From assembly GCA_026008535.1 (NCBI GenBank), contig BRKX01000007.1, forward strand, positions 52,131,001 through 52,195,000: a DNA stretch of 64,000 nucleotides, given 5' to 3'. Each line of letters begins with the position of its first letter. The stretch's first letter is position 1. Position numbers and translations under genes: made by a program. Source of the stretch: Perilla frutescens. Its lineage: Eukaryota > Streptophyta > Magnoliopsida > Lamiales > Lamiaceae. Below, piece by piece: positions 19,642 to 31,012 of the stretch. The notes beneath the pieces are model-generated. The model saw only the letters and a list, made by a program, of their open reading frames with translations, was not told where the DNA came from and searched no databases.

Positions 19642-21336
19642 TGATGTGATTCTCACCGGCACGACGATGACGATGGCGTTGTTTTCCCAAGAGTATCAGG
19701 TTACACGAACAATTGGGGATGAAAATCCAAACTCTAGCCTCACAATGAAATTGAACCACGAATTTGATTGAATCTGCGACCCTCGATCAGTTGGAAACAC
19801 GAACTCGGATTATATGGATGACGCCACAAACGGGGATGTGAATCCCTTTGATAAGTCGTTTGAATCTCATGTTGTGTTGTGAAACTCGGATAATTCTCTC
19901 AGAGAGAAAAAGTGAAAACTCACGTTTAAATTTAATATCAAAAAGTTGTTATTAAAATAATGAGAGAACAGGTGATACGATATCAAAGGGGGTGCTGATG
20001 ATCGAGTTCACAAGTTCGAGAGGTTCGCGCAGAGGAGCTCGAACGCACATGCGGCCAGACCCAAGTGGGTCCAAGCGGCACGGCCCGAGTGGGTCTAAGC
20101 GGCGCGACCAGCTCGCTGCGCCAGGGGCGCGACCCGAGTGGGTCTAAGATGGCACGACCAACTCGTCTACGCCGTGAGGTGCGACCCGAGTGGGTCTAAG
20201 GCGCGACCGTGTTGCGTCCATGTCCGTACAGTTTCGGATTTTATCTATTTTTGGACTCTGTTTTATTTCCCATTTAGTTTAGAACTTAATTAGGGTTTTC
20301 TTTATTTTTCCCACCTATATAAGGGCTTGCATTATATTTCATTAGACAACTTATGAGAAAACTTTGATACTAAATTTTAAACTTGAGTTTTCACTTTTTC
20401 TCTCTAAGAGAATTATCCGAGTTTCACAACACAACATGAGATTCAAACGACTTATCAAACAGATTCACATCCCCTTTTGTGGCGTCATCCATACAATCCG
20501 AGTTCGTGTTTCCAATTTTCGAGGGTCACGGATTCAATCAAATTCGTGGTTCAATTTCATTGTGAGGCTACGGTTTGGATTTTCATCCCCAATTGTTCGT
20601 ATAACCTGATACTCCTTGGAAAACAACACCATCGTCATCGTCATGCCGGCGAGGATCGCATCAAGCCCCAAGTGGGTCCAGGCGGCGCAACCCAAGTGGG
20701 TCTAAGGTGCGACCGTGTCGCGTCCATATCTGTTCAGTTTCGGATTTTATCTGTTTTTGGACTCTGTTTTATTTCCCATTCAGTTTAGAACTTAATTAGG
20801 GTTTTCTTTATTTTGCCCACCTATATAAGGGCTTGTAATTATTTCATTAGATAACTTATGAGAGAACTTTGATACTAAATTTTAAACGTGAGTTTTCACT
20901 TTTTCTCTCTGAGAAAATTATCCGAGTTTCACAACACAACGTGAGATTCAAACGACTTATCAAACGGATTCACATCCCCGTTTGTGGCGTCATCCATACA
21001 ATTTGAGTTCGTGTTTCCAATTGATCGAGGGTCGTGGATTCAATCAAATTCGTGGTTCAATTTCATTGTGAGGCTAGGGTTTGGATTTTCATCCCCAATT
21101 GTTCGTGTAACCTGATACTTCTAGGAAAACAACGCCATCGTCGTTGTCGTGCCGGCGAGGATCGCATTAAGTTGGTAACGCCATCTTAGACCCACTCGGG
21201 TCGCGCCCCTGGCGCAGCGAGCTGGTCGCGCCGCCTGGACCCACTTGGGTCTGGCCGCCTGTGCGTTCGAGCTCCTCTCCGCGAACCTCTCGGACTTGTG
21301 AACTCGATCATCAGCACCCCCTTTGATATCGTATCA
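19642..21336 (-). repeat. D LTR1, composite with internal inverted copies (1695 bp)
   Basis: Minus-strand LTR ends are TGATACGATATC (at 21336) and ATCACATCA (at 19642), flanked by PBS and a polypurine tract. Inside are plus-strand copies of the same LTR: one full-length (19973-20663, 691 bp, TGATACGATATC...CGCATCA) and one lacking its 5' part (20664-21169). Only 19642-19972 and 21170-21336 are in minus sense. The plus copies have TATATAAG at 20316-20323. Four GACCCGAGTGGGTC-type repeats lie at about 20057-20205. Confidence 0.8.
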
Positions 21337-22298
21337 TTCCCTTTCTTTTGAAAAGGATTTTTCCTCGAATCGGTACCTCCTCCTGGATCAAAAACGAACA
21401 CGAACCAATCATCAAAATTTCCACCACAGGCTGTATAAGAGACATCTTCAAGATCATCCAGTCTGTGCCAAACGGACGCCACTTCAACACCATAGAATGC
21501 ATTTTCATAGGATTGTATGCTTGGCGGTACGTCTGCATCAACCTGTAAGATAAAAACATCATAAAAAACTCGTGGATGACAATTGTTAGAATTTATTTCT
21601 TCCACTTCTGGCTGACCTCCATTATCTAGCTCTAGTTTTGGTTCGTCAACTTCAATCGAAATTAACTGTTCTGGAGTTGCTTCTTCAACCTCACAAGCTT
21701 TAGAAACTGAATCATCTATGGTTGTCTCCCCCACATTTGAATCCTTCTCAACGAGCCCCTCCGGACCATCAACATCTTCAACAATCGCGTTTCCTCCATT
21801 GCAAATGTCTGAATTGTAGGAGATCGCCATCTCTAAACTCGACTCTGGCATGCTTGTGATAAAACTCCAATCAAAATTCCATGCAGAGGATTTTGTAGGT
21901 GTAGTATTATCATCCCTCCATCTAAGCTGTTTCTCCACTTTGATTGCTCCTTGCACCATATCCTCTAGCTCCCGTTGAGAAGAGTAAGGCACATGACGCC
22001 TTCTCAGCACCCTCTTCATCACCTGCCACGTATCAATTGGCTCTCCATTACGTCGCCTCATGGAATAAAACTGATTCTACCAGGTAAGCACTTCATCACA
22101 GAATCCACTAACAGAGATCTTAACCTTCCTCCGCTCAGGATAATCGTGATAGTCAAACAACAGTTCTATCTTCCTTTCCCACTCTAGGTACGACTCAGGA
22201 TCTCTCGTACCTCGAAACAGTGGAACGCCTGTTTCCCAATACTCCTCATATTCATCTCCATGATATTTTCTACCACCATAACCAGCAGAACCAATCAT
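21337..22298 (-). pseudogene. D gag-tail protein, unit 1
   Basis: Likely start at 22298 (MIGSAGYGGRKYHGDE). Capsid-type region: GTRDPESYLEWERKIELLF, FCDEVLTW, then in-frame TAG (22077-22079) where relatives have a second Trp, then NQFYSMRRRNGEPIDTW and RRRHVPYSSQREL. About 60 residues of the usual Gag are absent here, the frame going straight to EDMVQGAIKVEKQLRW. After an acidic linker comes a conserved module (YDVFILQV...FDDWFVFVFDPGG) and then SRKNPFQKKGND, which normally ends pol. No zinc knuckle or enzyme. A non-autonomous cargo whose function is unknown. Confidence 0.75.
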
Positions 22299-22655
22299 CT
22301 CTTCTCTCTTTTTTTTCACGATCTTTTTTTTTGTTTTTTTTTGTTTTATTTTTTCAACACCAACAATAATCTTCCTCAATACACTCCAATGACCAAAACA
22401 GCACTCCCCAGCAAGATATATTACCACCACAAAACTCAACGAAATTTCCAGTGAGAAATTCAAAACAAAACTCAACGATTTTTTTTTCAGATCAACTTCG
22501 TGTTTTTTTTTTTCGCTGATTTTTTACTTTTGCTGTTTTCTTTTCTTTTTTTATCAGCGTCTCCTTTCTTTTTTTTTCAATCAAGAACAAAAAATTAAAT
22601 ACAGAAATTAAAGGATTAATGGAACCTGATACAAAACCGAAGCTCTGATACCACT
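22299..22655 (-). other. Leader of D unit 1 with PBS
   Basis: PBS (minus) TGGTATCAGAGC at 22642-22653, overlapping stem CAGAGC-TTCG-GTTTTG (22632-22647, two G-U pairs in RNA). T-rich tracts (22310-22350, 22480-22580) correspond to A-rich leader RNA as in families A and B. Weak upstream open frames only. Confidence 0.6.
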
Positions 22656-24350
22656 TGATGCGATCCTCGCCGGCACGACGATGACGATGGCGTTATTTTC
22701 CCAGGAGTATCAGGTTACACGAACAATTGGGGATGAAAATCCAAACTCTAGCCTCACAATGAAATTGAACCACGAATTTGATTGAATCTGCGAACCTCAA
22801 TCAGTTGGAAACACGAACTCGGATTGTATGGATGACGCCACAAACGGGGATGTGAATCCGTTTGATAAGTCGTTTGAAACTCATGTTGTGTTGTGAAACT
22901 CGGATAATTCTCTCAGAGAGGAAAAGTGAAAACTCACGTTTAAATTTAATATCAAAAAGTTAATATTAAAATAATGAGAGAACAGGTGATACAATATCAA
23001 AGGGGGTGCTGATGATCGAGTTCACAAGTTCGAGAGGTTCGCGCAGAGGAGCTCGAACGCACAGGCGGCCAGACCCAAGTGGGTCCAGGCGGCGCGACCC
23101 GAGTGGGTCTAAGCGGCGCGACGAGCTTGCTGCGCCAGGGGCGCGACCCGAGTGGGTCTAAGATGGCGCGACCAACTCGTCCGAACTGTGAGGTGCGATC
23201 TGAGTGGGTCTAAGGTGCGACCATGTTGCGTCCATGTCCGTACAGTTTCGGATTTTATCTGTTATTGGACTCTGTTTTATTTCCCATTTAGTTTAGAACT
23301 TAATTAAGGTTTTCTTTATTTTGCCCACCTATATAAGGGCTTGCATTATATTTCATTAGACAACTTATGAGACAACTTTGATACTAAATTTTAAACGTGA
23401 GTTTTATCTTTTTCTCTCTGAGAGAATTATCCGAGTTTCACAACACAACGTGAGATTCAAACGACTTATCAAATGGATTCACATCCCCGTTTGTGGCGTC
23501 TTCCATACAATCCGAGTTCATGTTTCAAATTTTCGAGGGTTGTGGATTCAATCAAATTCGTGGTTCAATTTCATTGTGATTCTAGGGTTTGGATTTTCAT
23601 CCCCAATTGTTCGTATAACCTGATACTCTTGGGCAAACAACACCATTGTCATCGTCATGCCGGCGAGGATCGCATCAAGCCCCAAGTGGGTCCAGACGGC
23701 GCGACCCAAGTGGGTCTAAGGCGCGACCGTGTCGCGTCCATATCCATACAGTTTCAGATTTTATCTATTTTTGGACTCTGTTTTATTTTCCATTCAGTTT
23801 AGAACTTAATTAGGGTTTTCTTTATTTTTCCCACCTATATAAGGGCTTGTAATTATTTCATTAGACAACTTATGAGACAACTTTGATACTAAATTTTAAA
23901 CGTGAGTTTTCACTTTTTCTTTCTGAGAAAATTATCCGAGTTTCACAACACAACGTGAGATTCAAACGACTTATCAAACGGATTCACATCCCCGTTTGTG
24001 GCGTCATCCATATAATTCGAGTCCGTGTTTCCAATTGATCGAGGGTCGCGGATTCAATCAAATTCGTGGTTCAATTTCATTGTGAGGCTAGGGTTTGGAT
24101 TTTCATCCCCAATTGTTCGTGTAACCTGATACTTCTAGGAAAACAACGCCATCGTCGTTGTCGTGCCGGTGAGTATCGCATTAAGTTGGTCACGCCATCT
24201 TAGACCCACTCGGGTCGCGCCTCTGGCGCAGCGAGCTGGTTGCACCGCCTGGACCCACTTGGGTCTGGCCGTCTGTGCGTTCGAGCTCCTCTGCGCGAAC
24301 CTCTCGGACTTGTGAACTCGAGCATCAGCACCCCCTTTGATATTGTATCA
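22656..24350 (-). repeat. D LTR2, composite (1695 bp)
   Basis: Same length and internal architecture as LTR1: minus-sense 22656-22986, plus-sense LTR copy starting TGATACAATATC at 22987, a second truncated plus copy, then minus-sense to 24350. It serves as the boundary between the two internal regions, so it is shared by two adjacent elements. Confidence 0.8.
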
Positions 24351-25313
24351 TTCCCTTTCTCTTGAAAGGGATTTTTCCTCGAATCCGTACCTCCTCTTGG
24401 ATCAAAAACGAACACGAACCAATCATCAAAATTTCCACCACAGGCTCTATAAGAGACATCTTCAAGATCATCCAGTCTGTGCCAAACGGACGCCACTTCA
24501 ACACCATAGAATGCATTTTCATAGGATTGTATGCTTGGCGGTACGTCTGTATCAACCTGTAAGATAAAAACATCACAAAAAACTCGTGGATGACAATTGT
24601 TAGAATTTATTTCTTCCACTTCTGGCTGCCCTCCATTAACTAGCTCTAGTTTTGGCTCGTCAACTTCAATCGAAATTAACTGTTCTGGAGTTGCTTCTTC
24701 AACCTCACAAGCTTTAGAAACTAAATCATCTATGGTTGTTGTCCCCCACATTTGAATCCTCCTCAACGAGCCCTTCCGGACTATCAACATCTTCAACAAT
24801 CGCGTTTCCTCCATTTCAAATGTCTGAATTGTAGGAGGTCGCCCTCTCTAAACTCGACTCTGGCACGCTTGTGATAGAACTCCAATCAAAATTCCATGTA
24901 GAGGATTTTGTAGGTGTAGTATTATCATCCCTCCACCTAAGCTATTTGCCCACTTTGATTGCTCCTTGCACCATATCCTCTAGCTCCCGTTGAGAAGAGT
25001 AAGGCACATGACGCCTTCTCAGCACCCTCTTCATCACCTGCCATGTATCAATTGGCTCTCCATTATATCGCCTCATGGAATAAAACTGATTCTACCAGGT
25101 AAGCACTTCATCACAGAATCCACTAACAGAGATCTTAACCTTCCTCCGCTCAGGATAATCGTGATAGTCAAACAACAGTTCTATCTTCCTTTCCCACTCT
25201 AAGTACGACTCAGGATCTCTCGTACCTCGAAACAGTGGAACGCCTGTTTCCCAATACTCCTCACATTCATCTCCATGATATTTTCTACCACCATAACCAG
25301 CAGAACCAATCAT
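24351..25313 (-). pseudogene. D gag-tail protein, unit 2
   Basis: Near-identical to unit 1, start at 25313. The same in-frame TAG (25092-25094) interrupts the capsid region at the same codon, and the same Gag deletion is present. An added frameshift near 24745 separates the acidic linker from the capsid half (unit 1 is open there), and a stop precedes the basic stretch. The C-terminal module FILQV...FDDWFVFVFDP and SRKNPFQEKGND are intact in the last segment (24200-24814 open frame). Confidence 0.75.
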
Positions 25314-25670
25314 CTCTTCTCTCTTTTTTTTCACGATCTTTTTTTTTGTTTTTTTTTTGTTTTATTTTTTCAACACCAACAATAATCTTCCTCAATACAC
25401 TCCAATCACCAAAACAACACTCCCCAGCAAGATATATCACCACCACAAAACTCAATGAAATTTCCAGCGAGAAATTCAAAATAAAACTCAATGATTTTTT
25501 TTTTCAGACCAGCTTCGTGTTTTTTTTTGCTGATTTTTTACTTTTGCTGTTTCTTTTCTTTTTTTATCAGCGTCTCCTTTCTTTTTTTTTTTAAATCAAG
25601 AATAAAAAATTAAATACAAAAATTAAAGGATTAATGGAACCTGATACAAAGCCGAAGCTCTGATACCACT
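25314..25670 (-). other. Leader of D unit 2 with PBS
   Basis: Same leader as unit 1 with PBS (minus) TGGTATCAGAGC next to 25670 and T-rich plus-strand tracts (25320-25360, 25490-25600). Nothing else recognised. Confidence 0.6.
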
Positions 25671-27316
25671 TGATGCGATCCTCGCCGGCACGACGATGAC
25701 GATGGCGTTATTTTCCCGGGAGTATTAGGTTACACGAACAATTGGGGATGAAAATCCAAACTCTAGCCTCACAATGAAATTGAACCACGAATTTGATTGA
25801 ATCTGCGACCCTCGATCAGTTGGAAAAATGAACTCGGATTGTATGGATGACGCCACCAACGGGGATGTGAATCCGTTTGAATCTCATGTTGTGTTGTGAA
25901 ACTCGGATAATTCTCTCAGAGAGAAGAAGTGAAACTCACGTTTAAATTTAATATCAAAAAGTTGTTATTAAAATAATGAGAGAACAGATGATACAATATC
26001 AAAGGGGGTGCTGATGATCGAGTTCACAAGTTCGAGAGGTTCGCACAGAGGAGCTCGAACGCACAGGCGGCCAGACCCAAGTGGGTCCAGGCGGCGCGAC
26101 CAGCTCGCTGCGCCAGGGGCGTGACCCGAGTGGGTCTAAGATGGCGCGACCAACTCGTCCGCACCGTGAGGTGCGACCTGAGTGGGTCTAAGGCGCGACC
26201 GTGTTGCGTCCATGTCCGTACAGTTTCGGATTTTATCTGTTTTTGGACTCTGTTTTATTTCCCATTTAGTTTAGAACTTAGTTAGGGTTTTCTTTATTTT
26301 GCCCACCTATATAAGGGCTTGCATTATATTTCATTAGAAAACTTATGAGACAACTTTGATACTAAATTTTAAACGTGAGTTTTCAGTTTTTCTCTCTGAG
26401 AGAATTATCCGAGTTTCACAACACAACGTGAGATTCAAACGACTTATCAAATGGATTCACATCCCCGTTTGTGGCGTTTTCCATATAATCCGAGTTCATG
26501 TTTCCAATTTTCGAGGGTTGCGGATTCAATCAAATTCGTGGTTCAATTTCATTGTGAGGCTAGGGTTTGGATTTTCATCCCTAATTGTTCGTATAACCTG
26601 ATACTCCTAGGAAAACAACACCATTGTCATCATCATGCCGGCGAGGATCGCATCAAGCCCCAAGTGGGTTTAGGCGGCGCGACCCAAGTGGGTCTAAGGC
26701 GCGACCGTGTTGCGTCCATATCCGTACAGTTTCGGATTTTATCTGTTTTTGGACTCTGTTTTATTTCCCATTCAGTTTAGAACTTAATTAGGGTTTTCTT
26801 TATTTTGCCCACCTATATAAGGGCTATTAATTATTTCATTAGACAACTTATGAGACAACTTTGATACTAAATTTTAAACGTGAGCTTTCACCTTTTCTCT
26901 CTGAGAAAATTATCCGAGTTTCACAACACAACATAAGATTCAAACGACTTATCAAACGGATTCACATCCCTGTTTGTGGCGTCATCCATACAATTTGAGT
27001 TCGTGTTTCCAATTGATCGAGGGTCGCGGATTCAATGAAATTCGTGGTTCAATTTCATTGTGAGGCTAGGGTTTGGATTTTCATCCCCAATTGTTCGTGT
27101 AACCTGATACTTCTAGGAAAACAACGCCATCGTAGTTGTCGTTCCGGCGAGGATCGCATTAAGTTGGTCACGCCATCTTAGACCCACTCGGGTCGCGCTC
27201 CTGGCGCAGCGAGCTGGTCGCGCCGCCTGGACCCACTTGGTTCTGGCCGCCTGTACATTCGAGCTCCTCTGCGCGAACCTCTCGGACTTGTGAACTCGAT
27301 CATCAGCACCCCCTTT
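25671..27316 (-). repeat. D LTR3, composite, slightly truncated
   Basis: Third copy of the composite LTR: minus-sense from 25671, embedded plus-sense LTR start TGATACAATATC at 25989, second plus copy ending about 27160, then minus-sense. A 12-base loss shortens the first part. The U3 end together with the polypurine tract is deleted at about 27316 (CCCCCTTT joined to CCTCGAATCC). Confidence 0.75.
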
Positions 27317-27507
27317 CCTCGAATCCGTACTTCCTCCTGGATAAAAAACGAACACGAACCAATCATCAAAATTTCCACCACAGGCTGTATAAGAGACATC
27401 TTCAAGATCATCCAGTCTGTGCTAAACAGACGCCACTTCAACACCATAGAATGCATTTTCATAGGATTCTATGCTTGGCGGTACGTCTCCATCAACCTGT
27501 AAGATAA
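27317..27507 (-). pseudogene. D gag-tail protein, unit 3 remnant
   Basis: Only the conserved C-terminal module (minus strand, ...VFVFYPGGSTDSRK) and the sequence up to the FILQV segment remain. The unit is cut by the B2 LTR at 27513. The deletion at its 3' end fuses it to LTR3. Confidence 0.65.
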
Positions 27508-27512
27508 AAACA

Positions 27513-28728
27513 TGATGAGGACATCCATAGCAATGAGGAACTCAATGAAGAGCTTCAATTCAAAGGACCCGTCACAAGACTACGAGCTAAGAAGTTGCAA
27601 GATTATTTGCAAACTACAATTCGCAAGAAGCTCGAAGAAGAAGACGGCGTGCAAGGAAGCTTGAAGATGATGACCTTGTTGACGTTGGAAGATGGAGATC
27701 AAGACATAGACAACACAACATGAAGATGTGCACGTGAGCATGAGGACGTGTGCATGAGCTTGAATTAAAGAAGAACCGGCCGTGTGTGAAGAAGACCAAT
27801 TTTCGGTCTTATCTATTTTATTTAGTAGTTATTTTATTTTAGACTATAGTATTTATTTTATTTAATTAGACTACAGTCTAGATCAGTTTATTTAATTAAT
27901 TTGGTAGTAATTTTCGGTTATTATAAGTCATAGTTTGACTAGGATTTTAGATAAGGTAAGATCTACAAGTTCTACCTTAAATAGAATTCTAGTTTAGGAA
28001 ACTTCCAAGTCCAATTCTAGATCAATTTGGACTCCTATTTTTCAGCCTTTAGCATAGTATTTTCGGCCCCTCTATTGTTATAAACAGAGGTATCATGTGA
28101 CATTCATACTTTAGACTATATTTGATTATTAAGCCTTTGCTTTCAATATCGTCTCTCCCCTTTTAATCTTTTGTGAGTTTAGATAATTAAATTCATACTC
28201 TTAGATTTAGCACCTCTAAGTTTTACAAAGGGAATTCATCGTCCACGTTTGAGGGATCGCCGGAGACTCGCTATCGAAGAACAACTTAAAGAATTTGGCC
28301 TTGTATACGTTCGAGATCAAAGGCAACTTTTAGGTTGTAATTCACAACACCTTCAACACCACCGTCCAGCCACCTTCGACGCCACCCATCGCCGCCGTCG
28401 TCCATCACACCAACCTCCACAAGTTCGTGCTCCAATCGTTCATCATCCTGTAAGTCCGTTACAACTCTATCATACCCTATCTACTCAAACCCTTCTTCAC
28501 CCATACCACACGCCCAAAACCCCTTCATCCTACTCGTCCATATCACGTCCAAAACAGCCCTTGTTTCCTTTGGATTTGTGTTATTTTGTGTGTCATACGT
28601 CTAGGTATTTTATTTAGTTCTAGTCGTCTAGTTTCTTCCGCATATTTCCCTTTGATCATTTGAGTCGTAGGAGACACAAAACTTACGTGTGTCGACGTGT
28701 GTTCGTTCCTAGAATCCGGGTCATATCA
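27513..28728 (+). repeat. 5' LTR of B2 (1216 bp)
   Basis: Full-length B LTR, related to 34100-35322 and 40572-41784. The U3 start contains the tail-coding frame (KGPVTRLRAKKLQDYLQ). GTTATAAACAGAGG replaces the usual TATAAATA box (about 28077), which may weaken the promoter. Confidence 0.88.
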
Positions 28729-29061
28729 TAAAAGTGGTATCAAAGCCACGTCCGCTTTGGTTCGTTTTTGTGACTTTATTTTATTTTACGTTTGATCGAG
28801 TTGTAATTTAAATTCCGTATTGTTCATTGATATAAAAAAAAGGCACGATCATATAACAAAAAAAAAAGAGTCGATCGTTCAAAAAAAAAAATCGGACAAA
28901 AAAAAGAGATCCGAAATTAAAAAAAAATAAAAATAATATCCATTGTTTCCTTTTAGTTCAATTTTTAATTTTGGTACTTTCCTTTTGGAATTAGATCATA
29001 GTTGGTAATTACCTAGTAAGTCTTTCTTATTTTTGATCATAGTTGGTAATTACCTAGTAAG
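27513..29061 (+). mobile_element. B2: truncated family-B element (5' LTR and leader)
   Basis: LTR 27513-28728 (1216 bp, TGATGAGGACATCC...GGGTCATATCA), then PBS TGGTATCAAAGCC and leader with A tracts as in B3. It breaks off at 29061 where inverted D LTR sequence begins. A 27-bp leader segment (GATCATAGTTGGTAATTACC...) is directly repeated near 28995 and 29034. Left flank AAACA (27508-27512) is a TSD candidate with no partner visible. No gag or pol remains. Confidence 0.82.
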
Positions 29062-29694
29062 TTCTAAACTGAATGGGAAATAAAACAGAGTCCAAAAACA
29101 GATAAAATCCGAAACTGAACAGATATGGACGCGACACGGTCGCGCCTTAGACCCACTTGGGTCGCGCCGCCTGGACCCACTTGGGGCTTGATGCGATCCT
29201 CGCCAGCACGACGACGACGATGGCGTTGTTTTCCCAGGAGTATCAGGTTACACGAATAATTGGGGATGAAAATCCAAACTCTAGCCTTACAATGAAATTG
29301 AACCACGAATTTGATTGAATCTGCGACCCTCGATCAGTTGGAAACACGAACTCAGATTGTATGGATGACGCCACAAATGGAGATGTGAATCCGTTTGATA
29401 AGTTGTTTGAATCTCACGTTGTGTTGTGAAACTCGGATAATTCTCTCAGAGAGAAAAAGTGAAAACTCACGTTTAAAATTTAGTATCAAAGTTGTGTCAT
29501 AAGTTGTCTAATGAAATATAATGCAAGCACTTATATAGGTGGGCAAAATAAAGAAAACCCTAATTAAGTTCTAAACTGAATGGGAAATAAAACAGAGTCC
29601 AAAAATAGATAAAATCCGAAACTGTACGGACATGGACGCGACACGGTCGCGCCTCAGACCCACTCGGGTCATGCCTCACGGCGTGATATGACCC
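29062..29694 (-). repeat. D LTR internal fragment, inverted relative to 20169-20795
   Basis: 633 bp whose reverse complement matches the centre of D LTR1, spanning the junction between the full and truncated plus-sense copies (CGCATCA followed by AGCCCCAAGTGGGTCC). The junction inside it shows that the composite LTR structure already existed when this piece was copied or moved. It joins the B2 leader on the left and LTR F on the right; no TSD seen. Confidence 0.7.
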
Positions 29695-31012
29695 GGACAA
29701 ATAATCTAGGACGAATCTAGAGACGTAGCGGAAGACTTCTGGATACGAAACACGTCAACGAATGATGGGCTTCAATCCGACTCGATAAACAACGAAAATA
29801 CGGAAAATCTAGACAACTACAATACCTAGAAAAATGACACAAACTATGTAACACAATACCAAGGAAAAATGTTCCAATCTATCCTACCTATCATCTACAT
29901 CTCGATGCCACTACTTTCATCCACAAGACACCATTCGTCCGCTTCCTATCTTCCACAAACTATCCTAGTAAGTTCTATCTCAATTCGAGTCCAAAATTCC
30001 TATCTTTTTTAGTCGGATTGTTCCTTCCTTTCTCACTGACGTTGTTCGATTCTTAAGTCTTTCTCCTGCGTATTCTTCGTGTCTTAGATTCATTGTCCGG
30101 GTCACATCACGATGTAGCTGGATGGGTGGCGTCGTTGATGAGGATGGACGGTGGATGATGTTGTTGATGGATGATGATTCGTTAATGTGAATCACAACCC
30201 GATAGCCCCCTTGAATCTCGAACGTATCCAAGGATGAAATCTCCAAGTTGATCTTTGGATAGCGAATACCGGTTAATCCCTCAAGTGGATTAAGCAATAC
30301 CCTTGAATAAGACTTAAAGTTGCTAGCTCCAAGAATATGAATTTTAAATCAAAACTCACAAAGATTTAAAAGGGGGTTGAGACAATATTGAAATCAAAGC
30401 TTAATAATTCAAATAAAGTCTAAAGTATCAATGTAACAATGATCCCCTATTTATAAGACTATAGGGAACGAAATTAATCATCAAAAAAAGGCTAAAAAAT
30501 TGATCCAAAAGGGATCTCTAACTATACTAGGAAGTTCCCTAAACTAGAATTCTATTCAAGGTAGGAAATTGCCTTAAATACAATTCTAGTCAACCTTGAC
30601 TATAATATGGACGAAAATTACATTAAATTAAATAAAAATCTGAACTAAACTATAGACTAACATAATTAAATAAATACTATAGTGTAAATAAAATTCAACC
30701 CCTTAATTAAATAACTAAGGGACGAAAATCTGATCCACATGCACACACGATCACGTCGACTTCTTCAACACATGCACATGTGCACTTCTTCACTTCATCT
30801 TCATGTATTATTCTTCAAACCTTGATCTCCAATCTTTGATTGTTAACAAGGTAACAATCTTGGGGCTGCATTTAACTTTTTCTAATTTCTCAAACTTCTT
30901 GCGAATAATTGCTTGGAAACAACCTTGCAATTTCTTGGCTCGAAATCATGTAATTGAACCTCTAAATGGCAGCTCCAGATTTAGTTCATCAAGGCCTTGC
31001 GAGGCTTCATCA
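29695..31012 (-). repeat. LTR F, 3' LTR of gag-only element E1, interrupted
   Basis: Minus-strand LTR F (start TGATGAAGCCTCGC at 31012, end GGTCATATCA at 29695), same family as solo LTR 13121-14320. About 228 bp of an A''-type LTR end (29880-30107) replaces part of U5/R. The U3 start encodes the tail, here with W replacing a conserved Arg (SITWFRAKKLQ). It lies directly after the polypurine tract of E1. Confidence 0.8.
29880..30107 (+). repeat. LTR A'' end fragment inside LTR F
   Basis: Plus-strand piece matching 17670-17907 (TTCCAATCTATCC...GGGTCACATCA). It lacks its 5' part and has no TSD, and about the same region of LTR F is missing. This fits recombination or repair rather than a simple insertion. 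Confidence 0.7.

Larger units (their letters stand above)
19642..27507 (-). mobile_element. Tandem array of gag-only D elements
   Basis: Order along the plus strand: LTR1 (19642-21336), INT1 (21337-22655), LTR2 (22656-24350), INT2 (24351-25670), LTR3 (25671-about 27316), truncated INT3 (to 27507). LTR1 and LTR2 are each 1695 bp. The spacing from PBS to PBS is 3014 and 3015 bp. Each internal region codes on the minus strand for a shortened Gag fused to a polyprotein-like tail, with no PR, RT or INT (TR-GAG/LARD type). The array is cut on the right by B2 (TSD candidate AAACA 27508-27512). It probably arose by unequal crossing-over between LTRs. Confidence 0.85.

Noticed and set aside
20364..20788. 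Repeated 81-109 codon frames in D LTRs (also near 23378 and 26356)
   Set aside because: They recur because the LTR is repeated; they cross the TATA box and LTR ends and show no domain.
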